Source: CAZUQA01 sp964622375
GTDB lineage: Bacteria > Bacillota_I > Bacilli_A > Erysipelotrichales > Erysipelotrichaceae
Assembly (NCBI GenBank): GCA_964622375.1
Contig: CAZUQA010000118.1
Location: 1-20,749 of the forward strand
Length of the DNA stretch: 20,749 nucleotides
Direction of reading: 5' to 3'
Shown here one piece after another: positions 1 through 7,611 of the stretch (its first letter is position 1; the number at the start of each line of letters is the position of its first letter). A program made the position numbers and the translations under genes. The notes beneath the pieces are model-generated. The model searched no databases. It saw nothing but the letters and a program-made list of their open reading frames with translations, and was not told the origin of the DNA.

Positions 1-319
1 GCTTCCCTATTTACTTAGAAAGCCGATTCCTTGGCTACCTTCACTTGTATCGCTAATAAGCTTTCACCGCCTGCTTACTCTCTAAATAGCTACTCAAGCT
101 AATCCTCCAAATCACAATCTTTACCCAATTCTATTACAAAGTTTATTTAGAAGTCAATAATAACTGATTATTCCCCGACTATTCACCTTTTTTTCGGTTA
201 AGAAACAGTTTAAACTAACGACAATATGGAAACACAGGAAATAGTTCCTTAATCGTTTTATACTTCAATTGATGGATATCACAGCTTTCTATTCTCTTAA
301 TCTTTAGTATTTTCAATTA
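1..319. other. AT-rich stretch without an intact gene
   Basis: No frame on either strand stays open long enough to call a gene. On the minus strand there are short open pieces, for example one ending near 210 that contains KTIKELFPVFPYC, and another near 70-120 containing SLSSYLESKQAVKAY. They are broken by several stops in all frames. This fits further decay of accessory genes next to the toxin pair, but no family can be named. No tRNA, terminator or mobile-element end was recognised here. Confidence 0.4.
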
Positions 320-536
320 TTAATATGTCCAGGCAACTTCTACAATCATTAATGGGGAATTGTCTAGTATTTCATCAACCTCCCTGGAATTCTCTATAGC
401 TATAATTGTTACCTTCCTCATCCTTAACACCCACTGTACAAACAATACCGAAGTTGAATTCACTATTATCACAGCGTTCTTTTATTTAAAGTAGTTTTAG
501 ATCATTATCAAACTTTGAAAATTTCTTAATAATCAT
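320..536 (-). pseudogene. decayed small ORF downstream of the AbiEii-type toxin gene
   Basis: An ATG at 536 lies 20 bases beyond the end of the toxin gene and is preceded by an AGG-rich stretch. The reading frame meets a TAA at 486-488 after 16 codons, continues open for 36 more codons (including FNFGIVCTVGVKDEEGN) to a stop at 375-377, and an overlapping frame stays open to 320 (including NSPLMIVEVAWTY). One in-frame stop plus one frame change would join these into a protein of roughly 70 residues. The residue mix looks protein-like rather than random. I do not recognise the family. It could instead be chance short ORFs in an AT-rich spacer. Confidence 0.3.
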
Positions 537-556
537 CTCCTATTACCTTTTAGTGA

Positions 557-1210
557 TTATGCTTTTTTGTTGTCAAATGCTTCAAACTCACGATTGTCAA
601 GGATTCCAAGCTTGTCAAATACCTGAAGAATTTTCGTTTCAAGAACTTCATTATCAATATACCTGTCTGTTTGCGTATTTATTAAGTAATCAAATTGTTC
701 TAGCCCTTTGTAACTTAAAGCATCAACAACTTGTAATATCGTTTTCTTAGAAAGCTCATCATAATGCTCAAGAATTATAAAAGAGAGGTCATATAGATCT
801 CTTATTCTGTCTCTTTGTAAATATGCGTTACACTTCATTGTACAGAGGGCATCCAGTGTGTAAACATTTATTCCTTTTACTTTTGTTACTTCGTCACTTG
901 CGATGTTCTTACTTCGATATGATGCCTCTATCTTGAGTGGTGTGCTTTTATCCAAATAGTAAATGAACCCTCTTTGAACTAATTCTGTATCTTTCGCTAT
1001 CCGGTAATCGTAACCCTTGTTTTCACAGTATTCTTTAACATAGTTAAATAGGTTTCTCTCTCTCCCGTTGAAATCAATGTCTCCCGAGAAACGATCTAGA
1101 GCGTAACAAACAGATAAGGCTGTCCCACCTTTCAAAACAAAGTTTTCCGTCTTTTCATTTATAAATGCCAGAAATTCCTTTATTGTTCTATAGTGAATTT
1201 CTTGATTCAT
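557..1210 (-). CDS. AbiEii/AbiGii-type nucleotidyltransferase toxin
   Basis: This 217-residue protein has the hallmarks of the AbiEii/AbiGii family (DUF1814) of the nucleotidyltransferase superfamily: KGGTAL at residues 27-32, the metal-binding DID at 44-46 after RFSG, a third acidic strand KIEAS at 93-97, and the late KxxAY...RDRIRDLYDL block at about 126-142. In characterised members the protein transfers nucleotides to RNA targets such as tRNA acceptor ends and arrests growth or aborts phage infection. The start lies inside the 3' end of the upstream gene (23-base overlap), so the two are translationally coupled like a toxin-antitoxin pair. At 217 residues it is shorter than typical AbiEii proteins (about 250-300), mainly at the C-terminus, where the tail is short and polar. 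Family is clear. Toxicity is inferred. Confidence 0.85.
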   Translation of the reverse strand: MNQEIHYRTIKEFLAFINEKTENFVLKGGTALSVCYALDRFSGDIDFNGRERNLFNYVKEYCENKGYDYRIAKDTELVQRGFIYYLDKSTPLKIEASYRSKNIASDEVTKVKGINVYTLDALCTMKCNAYLQRDRIRDLYDLSFIILEHYDELSKKTILQVVDALSYKGLEQFDYLINTQTDRYIDNEVLETKILQVFDKLGILDNREFEAFDNKKA

Positions 1211-1616
1211 TATCTGTTTTTTCCCTTTTGAACTCTATCCATTTCATCATGTATTCTTTGCCAATAAAACGGTCAATTTGTTCCCAGTTATTATGATTGC
1301 GCAATTCCCAAACTTTGTTGAATATTTCATTTGTGTACTCTCTATTACTAATCAGTTCGTCCCTCATTCCTTGGGCTAAAGCAAAATTTCCTTCCAGCAA
1401 CAAATCAAGAATAGCCCTTATGTGATTAGCAACATTATACTTTTCACTTTGGCCAGGGACATCTCTATCAAGCTCAATTCCCCAATCCCGAAAGAAAGAG
1501 TTTTCTGATTCTCTTATAGTTAATCTATTCCAATTTGTTGCTGAGTAATGCCAATCTCCGCAGGTCTGAAGATTGCATCCCAGATTTAGGGCATGAACAC
1601 CTGTAATATATCGCAT
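1188..1616 (-). CDS. putative antitoxin or partner of the AbiEii-type toxin
   Basis: This 142-residue protein begins ITGVHALNL and has a conserved-looking CGDWH motif near residue 20, with a mostly helical second half ending in basic and acidic residues. It shows no winged-helix N-terminus and is not a recognisable AbiEi antitoxin. I recall similar proteins with an ITG(I/V)HALNL start beside AbiEii-type nucleotidyltransferases in Bacillota, but cannot give a family number. It is translated first and overlaps the toxin gene by 23 bases, the usual antitoxin-toxin order. The ATG at 1614-1616 has a good GGAGG site seven bases upstream (1623-1627). An extended -10-like TGGTATATT lies just before that. 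Antitoxin function is inferred only from position. Confidence 0.6.
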   Translation of the reverse strand: MRYITGVHALNLGCNLQTCGDWHYSATNWNRLTIRESENSFFRDWGIELDRDVPGQSEKYNVANHIRAILDLLLEGNFALAQGMRDELISNREYTNEIFNKVWELRNHNNWEQIDRFIGKEYMMKWIEFKREKTDNESRNSL

Positions 1617-1736
1617 ATGATTCCTCCATAATAATATACCACAATTGTTGCTGCCTATAATATAACTTTAAAGGGGAACATCTTCTAGCCATTTTCTGAC
1701 CCCTCTTTATCCCGTTGTTTGACATATTGTTGCTGT

Positions 1737-1979
1737 TCAACAGGACGACTCGCTTTTAGCTGTCTCAAGCTCCGTTATCGCAAGCAAAGGTTGAAGTTTT
1801 TCATTAATCAGTGTTTGTAGGCAAAAGGGTACATAATCGTTGTAGTAAACATGGATAGCGACACACTCTTTACCTTTGCTCTGCCAATCACATAAGCTAT
1901 TGGGACACGAGTATTTCGTAATTTGGGACCTGTCAGCAATTTGCGATGCTTTAAAACGCTTTGATAATATTCCTCTTCA
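1737..1979 (-). pseudogene. frameshifted remnant of an unidentified ORF
   Basis: Downstream of the HAD gene on the same strand, one frame reads EEEYYQSVLKHRKLLTGPKL and then NTRVPIAYVIG. Near 1880 the protein-like signal moves to another frame, which reads CVAIHVYYNDYVPFC and LINEKLQPLLAITELE before stopping at 1737-1739. The two pieces join into one plausible protein of about 80 residues if a single frameshift is assumed. No start codon with a ribosome binding site was found. I do not recognise the family. Together with the broken ORF at 320-536 it shows that decayed genes flank the toxin pair on both sides. Confidence 0.4.
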
Positions 1980-2822
1980 TCACTTATTGTCAGTTTCTCT
2001 TTTGTTGTAGGCAATGATGTCGCTAGCAGCTTCTGCCACCGTTTCCACAACTTTCCCGGCTAGCGCTTTGACTTTCTCACTACTCTCAGCCATCAGATAA
2101 CGATGCTTGGTTAAAGACAACATTGAGATATCATTGTCCGAGTCACCGATGGCTGCAATCTCCGCCAAATCGTAACCATAGTAATCGCAGAGCTCAATTA
2201 CCGCTTTACCTTTATTTATTCCTTTAGCGACGATTTCTAAGGTGTGTGCTGCTGTGGCACAAATCTCTAAATCAGCGCCAAATTCTTTATTAAGTATTTC
2301 TACCCATTTGTTAGTTATTTCATAGTTATCGCAATAAATCATCATTCTTAAAGGGTCACCATACTTGCTAGTGGAAAGCACATCAAAATAAGTAATGTCG
2401 CTCCTTACTTTAGCGGAACCAAAATCAGCCTTAGCATCGACTCGCAAACCGCTGTCTTTATCGATAATATTAAAATAACCGACATCTTCATAAGCAACTC
2501 CCAAACCGGTGATATCTTCTTGGCCCTTCAACTTCCAAGCCACTGCCAACAGCTTTTTTCGGGGGCAATAATGACGAACAACAACTTTATTATCACAGAT
2601 GATAATGGCACCGTTCTGGGCAATGGCATCGCAGGAAAAACCATGGAGTTTATTGATGGCATCCCGGGTAAATTGATAATCCCGACCGGAAGCCGTTACT
2701 AACTTAACATTATTTCGCAACAAGTCACGCATAGCCCCCAAATTGTATTCCGGTATATAGCGATTATCGGGATCGCCTAAAACTAAAGTACCATCAATAT
2801 CTAAAAAGAAAGCTTTGATCAT
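1980..2822 (-). CDS. Cof-type HAD-IIB family phosphatase
   Basis: A 280-residue haloacid-dehalogenase-type hydrolase. Motif I is FLDIDGTL with nucleophile Asp8 and Asp10, motif II is TASGR (43-47), the motif III lysine is in NKGKAV (203-208), and motif IV is GDSDND (226-231). The long insert between motifs II and III is the C2B cap of the Cof/YidA subgroup, whose members dephosphorylate sugar phosphates or cofactor intermediates in the cytoplasm. The substrate cannot be read from the sequence. An in-frame TTG at 2841-2843 would add seven residues, but those bases contain the AGGGGAGAAGG ribosome binding site for the ATG at 2820-2822, so the ATG is chosen. Confidence 0.88.
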   Translation of the reverse strand: MIKAFFLDIDGTLVLGDPDNRYIPEYNLGAMRDLLRNNVKLVTASGRDYQFTRDAINKLHGFSCDAIAQNGAIIICDNKVVVRHYCPRKKLLAVAWKLKGQEDITGLGVAYEDVGYFNIIDKDSGLRVDAKADFGSAKVRSDITYFDVLSTSKYGDPLRMMIYCDNYEITNKWVEILNKEFGADLEICATAAHTLEIVAKGINKGKAVIELCDYYGYDLAEIAAIGDSDNDISMLSLTKHRYLMAESSEKVKALAGKVVETVAEAASDIIAYNKRETDNK

Positions 2823-2863
2823 TTCCTTCTCCCCTTTACTCAATAAACCAGAGTTCCTTTATT

Positions 2864-2872
2864 ATTCTAACA
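2864..2872 (-). promoter_or_regulatory. extended -10 promoter element for the HAD phosphatase gene
   Basis: TGTTAGAAT on the minus strand is an extended -10 element (TG-N plus TAGAAT, five of six to consensus). Transcription would start near 2857, giving a leader of about 35 bases that contains the ribosome binding site. No good -35 was seen. Confidence 0.4.
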
Positions 2873-2956
2873 CAATGTTTTTCTGTATTTATTTAGTTAA
2901 TCCTATTTTCTTACTTGTTAGCCCTTAGATCTGTTTTTTCCATCCTTAATAAAGCA

Positions 2957-3003
2957 GTAAAAAGACAGAAATCAATGAACACCGTAAATTAATTTCTGTC
3001 TTT
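2957..3003 (-). terminator. rho-independent terminator of the uracil permease gene
   Basis: A perfect 12-base inverted repeat (AAAGACAGAAAT at 2961-2972 and its complement at 2992-3003) with a 19-base loop. Reading on the minus strand, the second arm runs into five T residues. It lies 27 bases after the permease stop codon and before the HAD promoter, so it separates the two genes. Confidence 0.75.
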
Positions 3004-3029
3004 AGCTCGTAGTTTAAATTGAAGAAATA

Positions 3030-4346
3030 CTATTCTTCTTTTTTGAAAGACAAAGCCAAGTTGATGATAATGCCCACAATAGCCGCGGTGGCAATTGCCG
3101 GCAACTGTAGGTTAAAGATCGGAATGTTACCGCCGGGAAATCCGTAATGACCGCCTAGACCGATAACCAAGATAGTTGCGGTAACCGCCAAGTTCTTCAC
3201 TGAAAACATATCGACCTTCTTTTCAATCATTATTGCGATGCCTTGGGCGCCAATTGCTCCAAACAGAAAAATGCAGGCTCCGTTAACTACCGGACCGGGT
3301 ATTGATCTTATGGCATTAGAAATCGGTTCCACAAAAGACAAACCCATGGCTAAAACAGCTGCTACCATCAACACTACTGATGAAAAGTTTTTAGTGATTG
3401 CCATCGCTGAAAGATTTTCGCCATAATTGGTACCCGCCGGTCCGCCAAACAGCGCCGAAACCATATCACCGATACCATCGCCGATGAGATTGAGTCCTAA
3501 CTTATCTTCAATCTTATAATTATCTTTTCCTCTTTTACGGGCTAAATCATTGACGTAAATATCCAATTGGAATAAATGCGCCGTCGACTCCGGAATCGTC
3601 GCAATCGCAATCGGCATAATGGCAATTAACGCTTGCCAACTGGGACTTGGGAAGGTAAAATGCGGTACAGCCAAGATATGGCCGGTAAAGATTTGGCTGA
3701 AATCCACTAAACCCAAAGCTATACTTGCCAAATAACCTGTAAGAATCCCAAACAAAATGGAAAGCTGACCAAATATCCCCTTCAGATACACACTGAACAA
3801 TACGGTGGCAGCCAGGGTAACTAAAGCCGCTATCCAAGCCGGAGAACTGGTCGATGCCCCATCAAAGCCGGCTGCTCCCGTAATTGCTACTCCGGCCAAA
3901 GAAATACCGATAATAATAGCTATCGGTCCGGTTATGGTTGGTGGTAAAATTTTCTCAATAACTTTAATCCCGAATTTGTTAATTAGCAGTCCGGCGGCAA
4001 TAGAAACCAAACCGGACATGATGATTCCGAATTGGGCTTGGGAGATAAGATGATCCGGAGCCAGTTCCCCATACTTAACACCCGTCAAACTAATAATAGC
4101 CGCTATATAGGAGAAACTGGATCCATAATATAGCGGTATTTTTCTTTTAGTTATCAGTAGGAAGACTAGGGTCGCCAAGCCACTGGCGAAGATTGTGGTA
4201 GAAACATGGAAGCCGGTCAACAATGCCACAGTCACTGTTGCCGGAAACATAATTAAGACCTGTTGTAAGGCAAAAAGTACCAATTTACCGGTAGTTGGGA
4301 CCTCATCTGGCAAGTATCCAACTACGTTATTGGTCTGATTTTTCAT
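3030..4346 (-). CDS. NCS2 family uracil-type nucleobase permease
   Basis: A 438-residue integral membrane protein with about 12-14 hydrophobic segments, typical of nucleobase:cation symporter-2 carriers. The YGSSFSYIA motif of TM3 is present near residue 74. The block GGPAGTNYGEN near 301-311 matches the uracil branch (UraA/PyrP) rather than the xanthine/urate branch, and Glu310 is the expected base-binding residue. The second expected glutamate lies in an unusual context, PESTAH (252-257), where many relatives have AEHIG. It would import uracil or a related base by proton symport. The longer ORF start at 4418 is rejected because the ATG at 4344-4346 has AAGGAGG nine bases upstream. It is single-gene, with its own promoter and terminator, next to xpt. 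Confidence 0.88.
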   Translation of the reverse strand: MKNQTNNVVGYLPDEVPTTGKLVLFALQQVLIMFPATVTVALLTGFHVSTTIFASGLATLVFLLITKRKIPLYYGSSFSYIAAIISLTGVKYGELAPDHLISQAQFGIIMSGLVSIAAGLLINKFGIKVIEKILPPTITGPIAIIIGISLAGVAITGAAGFDGASTSSPAWIAALVTLAATVLFSVYLKGIFGQLSILFGILTGYLASIALGLVDFSQIFTGHILAVPHFTFPSPSWQALIAIMPIAIATIPESTAHLFQLDIYVNDLARKRGKDNYKIEDKLGLNLIGDGIGDMVSALFGGPAGTNYGENLSAMAITKNFSSVVLMVAAVLAMGLSFVEPISNAIRSIPGPVVNGACIFLFGAIGAQGIAIMIEKKVDMFSVKNLAVTATILVIGLGGHYGFPGGNIPIFNLQLPAIATAAIVGIIINLALSFKKEE

Positions 4347-4383
4347 ATAATTTTCCTCCTTGAAAAATTTCCCTTTGTGCGCA

Positions 4384-4412
4384 AGCATAACATTATGCAA
4401 AGTCAAAAGCAA
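4384..4412 (-). promoter_or_regulatory. candidate promoter with overlapping palindrome, uracil permease gene
   Basis: On the minus strand, TTGCTT (4407-4412), a 17-base spacer and TATGCT (4384-4389) give a plausible sigma-A promoter with a leader of about 30 bases. The palindrome GCATAACATTATGC (4385-4398) covers the -10 and could be an operator. Alternative -10/-35 pairings exist in the same bases, so exact boxes are uncertain. Confidence 0.4.
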
Positions 4413-4511
4413 GAACAATTTTCATTATTTCACTTAATTTTCATATTCCCCGTTTAATTTGGGTTTTTTCTGACAAATAATGCTTATGCTCTGTCTTCTT
4501 GTCATCTCAAT

Positions 4512-4533
4512 AAAAAAAGTAGCCAAGCTACTT
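4512..4533 (-). terminator. rho-independent terminator after xpt
   Basis: On the minus strand AAGTAGC, loop TTG, GCTACTT is followed by a run of T. The stem is seven base pairs and lies 23 bases after the xpt stop codon. It closes the yggS-uppP-xpt unit. Confidence 0.8.
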
Positions 4534-4556
4534 AGGAAATCTATTGCCGTTAATTG

Positions 4557-5129
4557 TCACTCAGCCATCACTATTTGGTTGTTTGCCAGGCTGGCAATAC
4601 GGGCTAAGGAGAACACGGAATAACCTTTTTCTTCGATTACTGCTCTACCACCTTGAAAGCTCTTTTCGATAACAATACCAATACCGCTTATTTGGGCGCC
4701 GGCTGCCGTGCCGATTTCAATCAAACCCGAAACGGCTGAACCGTTTGCCAGAAAATCATCGATAATCAGGATTTTGTCTTGCGCTTTTATATATTTCTTA
4801 TTGACCCAGATGTTGGTGTTTTGTTTGCGGGTAAAGGAATATACTACGGCACTATAGTCATCACTGTTAAGTTTGCTTAGGCCTTTTTTCGCAAATACCA
4901 CGGGAATATCACCCATATTTAAAGCGGTAGCAAGCGCAAAGGCGATGCCGCTGGCTTCCACGGTTAGTATTTTGGTAATCGCTTTATCAGAAAAATGGGT
5001 AGCGAACTGTTGTCCGATGTAGCGCAGTATTTCAATATCCAATTGTTGATTGATAAAATGATCGACTTTCAGAATACTCTCTTCCAAAACGATAGCTTCT
5101 TCCAGAATCTTTTTCTCTAAAAAGTTCAT
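4557..5129 (-). CDS. xpt: xanthine phosphoribosyltransferase
   Basis: A 190-residue purine-salvage enzyme that converts xanthine and PRPP to XMP. The PRPP-binding loop LIIDDFLANGSA lies at about 121-132, with Asp124 and Asp125 as the metal/PRPP carboxylates. The conserved family pieces VEASGIA near 58, VVFAKK near 77, VYSFT near 96 and GIGIVIEKSFQ near 150 are all present, and the length is that of Bacillus Xpt. The start overlaps the uppP stop by four bases (ATGA), so it is translationally coupled. No purine riboswitch was found before this gene or before the upstream group, unlike the Bacillus xpt-pbuX arrangement. Cytoplasmic, probably a dimer as in the family. Confidence 0.93.
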   Translation of the reverse strand: MNFLEKKILEEAIVLEESILKVDHFINQQLDIEILRYIGQQFATHFSDKAITKILTVEASGIAFALATALNMGDIPVVFAKKGLSKLNSDDYSAVVYSFTRKQNTNIWVNKKYIKAQDKILIIDDFLANGSAVSGLIEIGTAAGAQISGIGIVIEKSFQGGRAVIEEKGYSVFSLARIASLANNQIVMAE

Positions 5130-5959
5130 ATTACCTCAAAGAATTTCAAACCAAAATATAAAATTACCACACTACCCAATACGATACGATAGATGCCAAA
5201 CAAGCGGAAATCATGCTTTTTCACATAAGCCATCAAGAAACGAACGGCAATGATGGAAACCACAAAAGCTACTAAACAACCAACAGCTAAAACTGCTAAC
5301 TCACCACCGCTGAAATGAAAGTCGAATTTTAATACTTTCAACAAGCTGGCGCCAGCCATCACCGGGATGGCTAAGAAGAAAGAAAATTCGGCAGCTACCG
5401 TTCTGCTGAAACCGATGATTAAAGAACCGATAATCGTAGCCCCAGAACGGGAAGTCCCGGGGATCAAGGCTAATACTTGAAATAAACCGATGATAGCCGC
5501 ATCTTTATAGCTAATTTTATTTAGTTCATCAACCCGCGGTCGCTTCATTCGCTTGGCATTCTCGATGTCAATGAAGAGGATACCATAAATAATCAAAGCT
5601 AAAGCTACTACGACAAAGTTGTAGAAAATGGCATTTAACCAATCATCAAACAGTAGACCGATTACTGCAGCCGGTATACAAGCCACTAATATTTTAAACC
5701 ACAGAACAAATTTATCCTTATCAATAAACTGTTGGCTTTTACCAAAATTGAAAGGGAAAAGCTTATTAAAAAACAGCACAACAACCGCCATCACCGCTGC
5801 TAATTGTATAACCACAAAAAACATCGCTTTGAATTCCGGTGTTACTTCTAAATGCAAGAACTCGTCAACCAAGATCATATGTCCGGTGCTGCTAATCGGT
5901 AGCCACTCCGTTATTCCTTCGACAATCCCTAAGATAATCGCTTTAATTATATTCCACAT
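5126..5959 (-). CDS. uppP: undecaprenyl-diphosphatase (bacitracin resistance protein)
   Basis: A 277-residue polytopic membrane enzyme that dephosphorylates undecaprenyl pyrophosphate to recycle the lipid carrier of cell-wall synthesis. Both BacA/UppP signature blocks are present: EGITEWLPISSTGH (14-27) with the catalytic glutamates, and PGTSRSG (167-173). About seven or eight hydrophobic segments are visible. A GTG at 5963-5965 is in frame, but it overlaps the GAGGGGT ribosome binding site (5964-5970) that serves the ATG at 5957-5959, so the ATG is chosen. The gene lies 35 bases after yggS and overlaps xpt. Confidence 0.93.
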   Translation of the reverse strand: MWNIIKAIILGIVEGITEWLPISSTGHMILVDEFLHLEVTPEFKAMFFVVIQLAAVMAVVVLFFNKLFPFNFGKSQQFIDKDKFVLWFKILVACIPAAVIGLLFDDWLNAIFYNFVVVALALIIYGILFIDIENAKRMKRPRVDELNKISYKDAAIIGLFQVLALIPGTSRSGATIIGSLIIGFSRTVAAEFSFFLAIPVMAGASLLKVLKFDFHFSGGELAVLAVGCLVAFVVSIIAVRFLMAYVKKHDFRLFGIYRIVLGSVVILYFGLKFFEVI

Positions 5960-5994
5960 ATTCACCCCTCATTGTCATCTATACTACGCTAATT

Positions 5995-6633
5995 TCATTT
6001 CTTCGTAAACAGTTTCTCTCCGATTCTTATCATATTAGCACCGCAACTCAAAGCTATTTCGTAATCAGCCGACATTCCCAATGACAAATAGCAGATTTCT
6101 TTATCTATTGTCTGATAACAATCGTAAATTTCTTTAGCTTTACTAAAAATCGCCATCAGCTTTGTTGCATCAGTTTGCGGGGCAACCGCCATAAAACCTT
6201 GAATTCTGATAAACTCGCAGCTTTGCAGGTAGTCCCACAGTTGCGGTAGTGCTGACAACTCTACCCCACCCCGCTTCTCATCATTATCAAATTTCAGTTG
6301 CAATAAACAATTGATTACGATATTTTGTTTAGCGGCTTGCTTTTGGATCTCCTGAGCTAAAGCCAAAGAATCTAAAGACTGTATCAGTACAGTTTTTCCC
6401 AGCAGGTACTTAACTTTGTTGCGTTGCAGTTGGCCGATGAAATGCCAATTCAACTCCGGAAAATCTTGGTAACGTTGTAGGAGCTTTTGAACTTGATTCT
6501 CGCCAAAGTCAGTAACGCCCAAAGCCTGCATCAAAGCAATATCCTGCTTGCTCTGGTTTTTACTGACAGCAACCAACTTACCGGAGCCCAGCTTTGCCAT
6601 AATCGTTTGAAAATTGATGAAAGGATTTTCCAT
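5995..6633 (-). CDS. YggS/PLPBP family pyridoxal phosphate homeostasis protein
   Basis: A 212-residue single-domain alanine-racemase-like TIM barrel. The PLP lysine is in AVSKNQ (Lys25 with this start). FGENQVQ, WHFIGQLQRNK, the KRGG substrate-phosphate region, LSLGMSADYEIA and the C-terminal MIRIGEKLF are all in the expected order. It binds pyridoxal phosphate and helps balance vitamin B6 and amino/keto acid pools; no enzymatic reaction is known for the family. The N-terminus is short for the family. An in-frame TTG at 6649-6651 exists, but it overlaps a TATAAT box (6640-6645) that would place the transcript start on the ATG at 6631-6633. No ribosome binding site precedes the ATG at normal spacing, so this mRNA may be leaderless. 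Confidence 0.9.
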   Translation of the reverse strand: MENPFINFQTIMAKLGSGKLVAVSKNQSKQDIALMQALGVTDFGENQVQKLLQRYQDFPELNWHFIGQLQRNKVKYLLGKTVLIQSLDSLALAQEIQKQAAKQNIVINCLLQLKFDNDEKRGGVELSALPQLWDYLQSCEFIRIQGFMAVAPQTDATKLMAIFSKAKEIYDCYQTIDKEICYLSLGMSADYEIALSCGANMIRIGEKLFTKK

Positions 6634-6639
6634 GCAACT

Positions 6640-6645
6640 ATTATA
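6640..6645 (-). promoter_or_regulatory. -10 box directly upstream of yggS ATG
   Basis: A perfect TATAAT ends six bases before the ATG. Usual spacing puts the start of transcription on or next to the A of the ATG. The -35 region at 17-base spacing (TAAAAT) is poor. Confidence 0.45.
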
Positions 6646-6713
6646 CTCCAAAGCCCTGATTTATTTTATGATTGAGCATTTTTATGCTATCCTTATGTGG
6701 GAGTTGATAAATT

Positions 6714-7592
6714 ATGGACAAAGTAGATTTGCACATCCATTCGTATTACAGCGATGACGGCCAATTCAGCCCACTAGAGTTGTTTGCTTTAGCCCGGGAA
6801 AATGCAACAACAATCCTCGCTATTGCCGACCACAACAATGTCAACAGCTTGGCTGAAGCCATCCCCCTGGCCCTAGACTATGGACTTACTTTAATTCCGG
6901 CTATCGAAATTGATTGCTGTTGTGATACGACCGTCTTACATTTGTTGGGATACAACATTGACTACCGCGATGAAGCCTTCACCCTCCTTGATAAAAAGAG
7001 CAAAGCTGAGGATTTAAAGAATTCCGAACAACGGCTACAGTTGGTTGAAGCTTTAGGTATCGTGGTCAACCGTAAAAAACTGGAAGCCCTGTGCCCCAGT
7101 GGCATCTTCATCGGTGAAGCGATGGCGGAGGTTGCCCTAGAGGACCCTAGCAATAATGATTGCGAGTTACTGCAAGCTTATCGTCCGGGCGGTTCACGCT
7201 CTATCAATCCCTATGTAAATTTCTATTGGGATTTTCTTTCGCAAGGCAAACCGGCTTATGTCAAAAATGACATCCCGACTTTGGCAGAAGCTATTGCCAT
7301 TATCCAAAACAGCAAAGGAATAACGGTCTTAGCTCACCCCGGTATCAACGTCAAAGAAGATACGGCGCTCTTAGATAAAATCAGAGCAGCCGGGGTCGCT
7401 GGTATCGAGGTATTCAGTTCCTATCACGACAACCGACAAACTCAATTCTATCTTGATTATGCCCAACAGCATAACTTATTACTGAGTTGCGGTAGCGATT
7501 TTCACGGGAAAACCAAACCGGCTATCAAAATCGGCTCTACCGATAATCCCTTGGTGCAGGAGTCACTAATACCCACGCTTTTGCAAAAATAA
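6714..7592 (+). CDS. PHP domain phosphoesterase (TrpH/RNase AM-like)
   Basis: A 292-residue metal-dependent phosphoesterase. The PHP signature is complete: HIH at 7-9, SDDG near 13-16, ADHNN at 39-42, Glu65 in PAIEID, His76, AHPG near residue 214, and SDFHGK near 263. This layout, with an insert between the early and late histidines, is that of the TrpH/YciV group, some of which remove 5' nucleotides from RNA or hydrolyse 3',5'-nucleoside bisphosphates. Exact substrate is not visible. GGGAG lies 10 bases before the ATG, and an extended -10 element (TGCTATCCT, 6686-6693 region) lies upstream. It is divergent from yggS and is followed 19 bases later by the small basic protein gene. Confidence 0.85.
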   Translation: MDKVDLHIHSYYSDDGQFSPLELFALARENATTILAIADHNNVNSLAEAIPLALDYGLTLIPAIEIDCCCDTTVLHLLGYNIDYRDEAFTLLDKKSKAEDLKNSEQRLQLVEALGIVVNRKKLEALCPSGIFIGEAMAEVALEDPSNNDCELLQAYRPGGSRSINPYVNFYWDFLSQGKPAYVKNDIPTLAEAIAIIQNSKGITVLAHPGINVKEDTALLDKIRAAGVAGIEVFSSYHDNRQTQFYLDYAQQHNLLLSCGSDFHGKTKPAIKIGSTDNPLVQESLIPTLLQK

Positions 7593-7611
7593 TAAACTAT
7601 AGGAGGAATAT

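Noticed and set aside
1525..1740. 71-codon minus-strand ORF overlapping the antitoxin gene start
   Set aside because: It is in another frame over the antitoxin's promoter, ribosome binding site and first codons, and its product has no protein-like pattern.
4419..4556. Possible purine riboswitch between xpt and the permease
   Set aside because: The stretch holds a terminator hairpin and a promoter, but not the conserved loop and junction bases of the purine aptamer.
5628..6008. 126-codon plus-strand ORF across uppP
   Set aside because: Antisense to the conserved UppP motifs; no recognisable domain.
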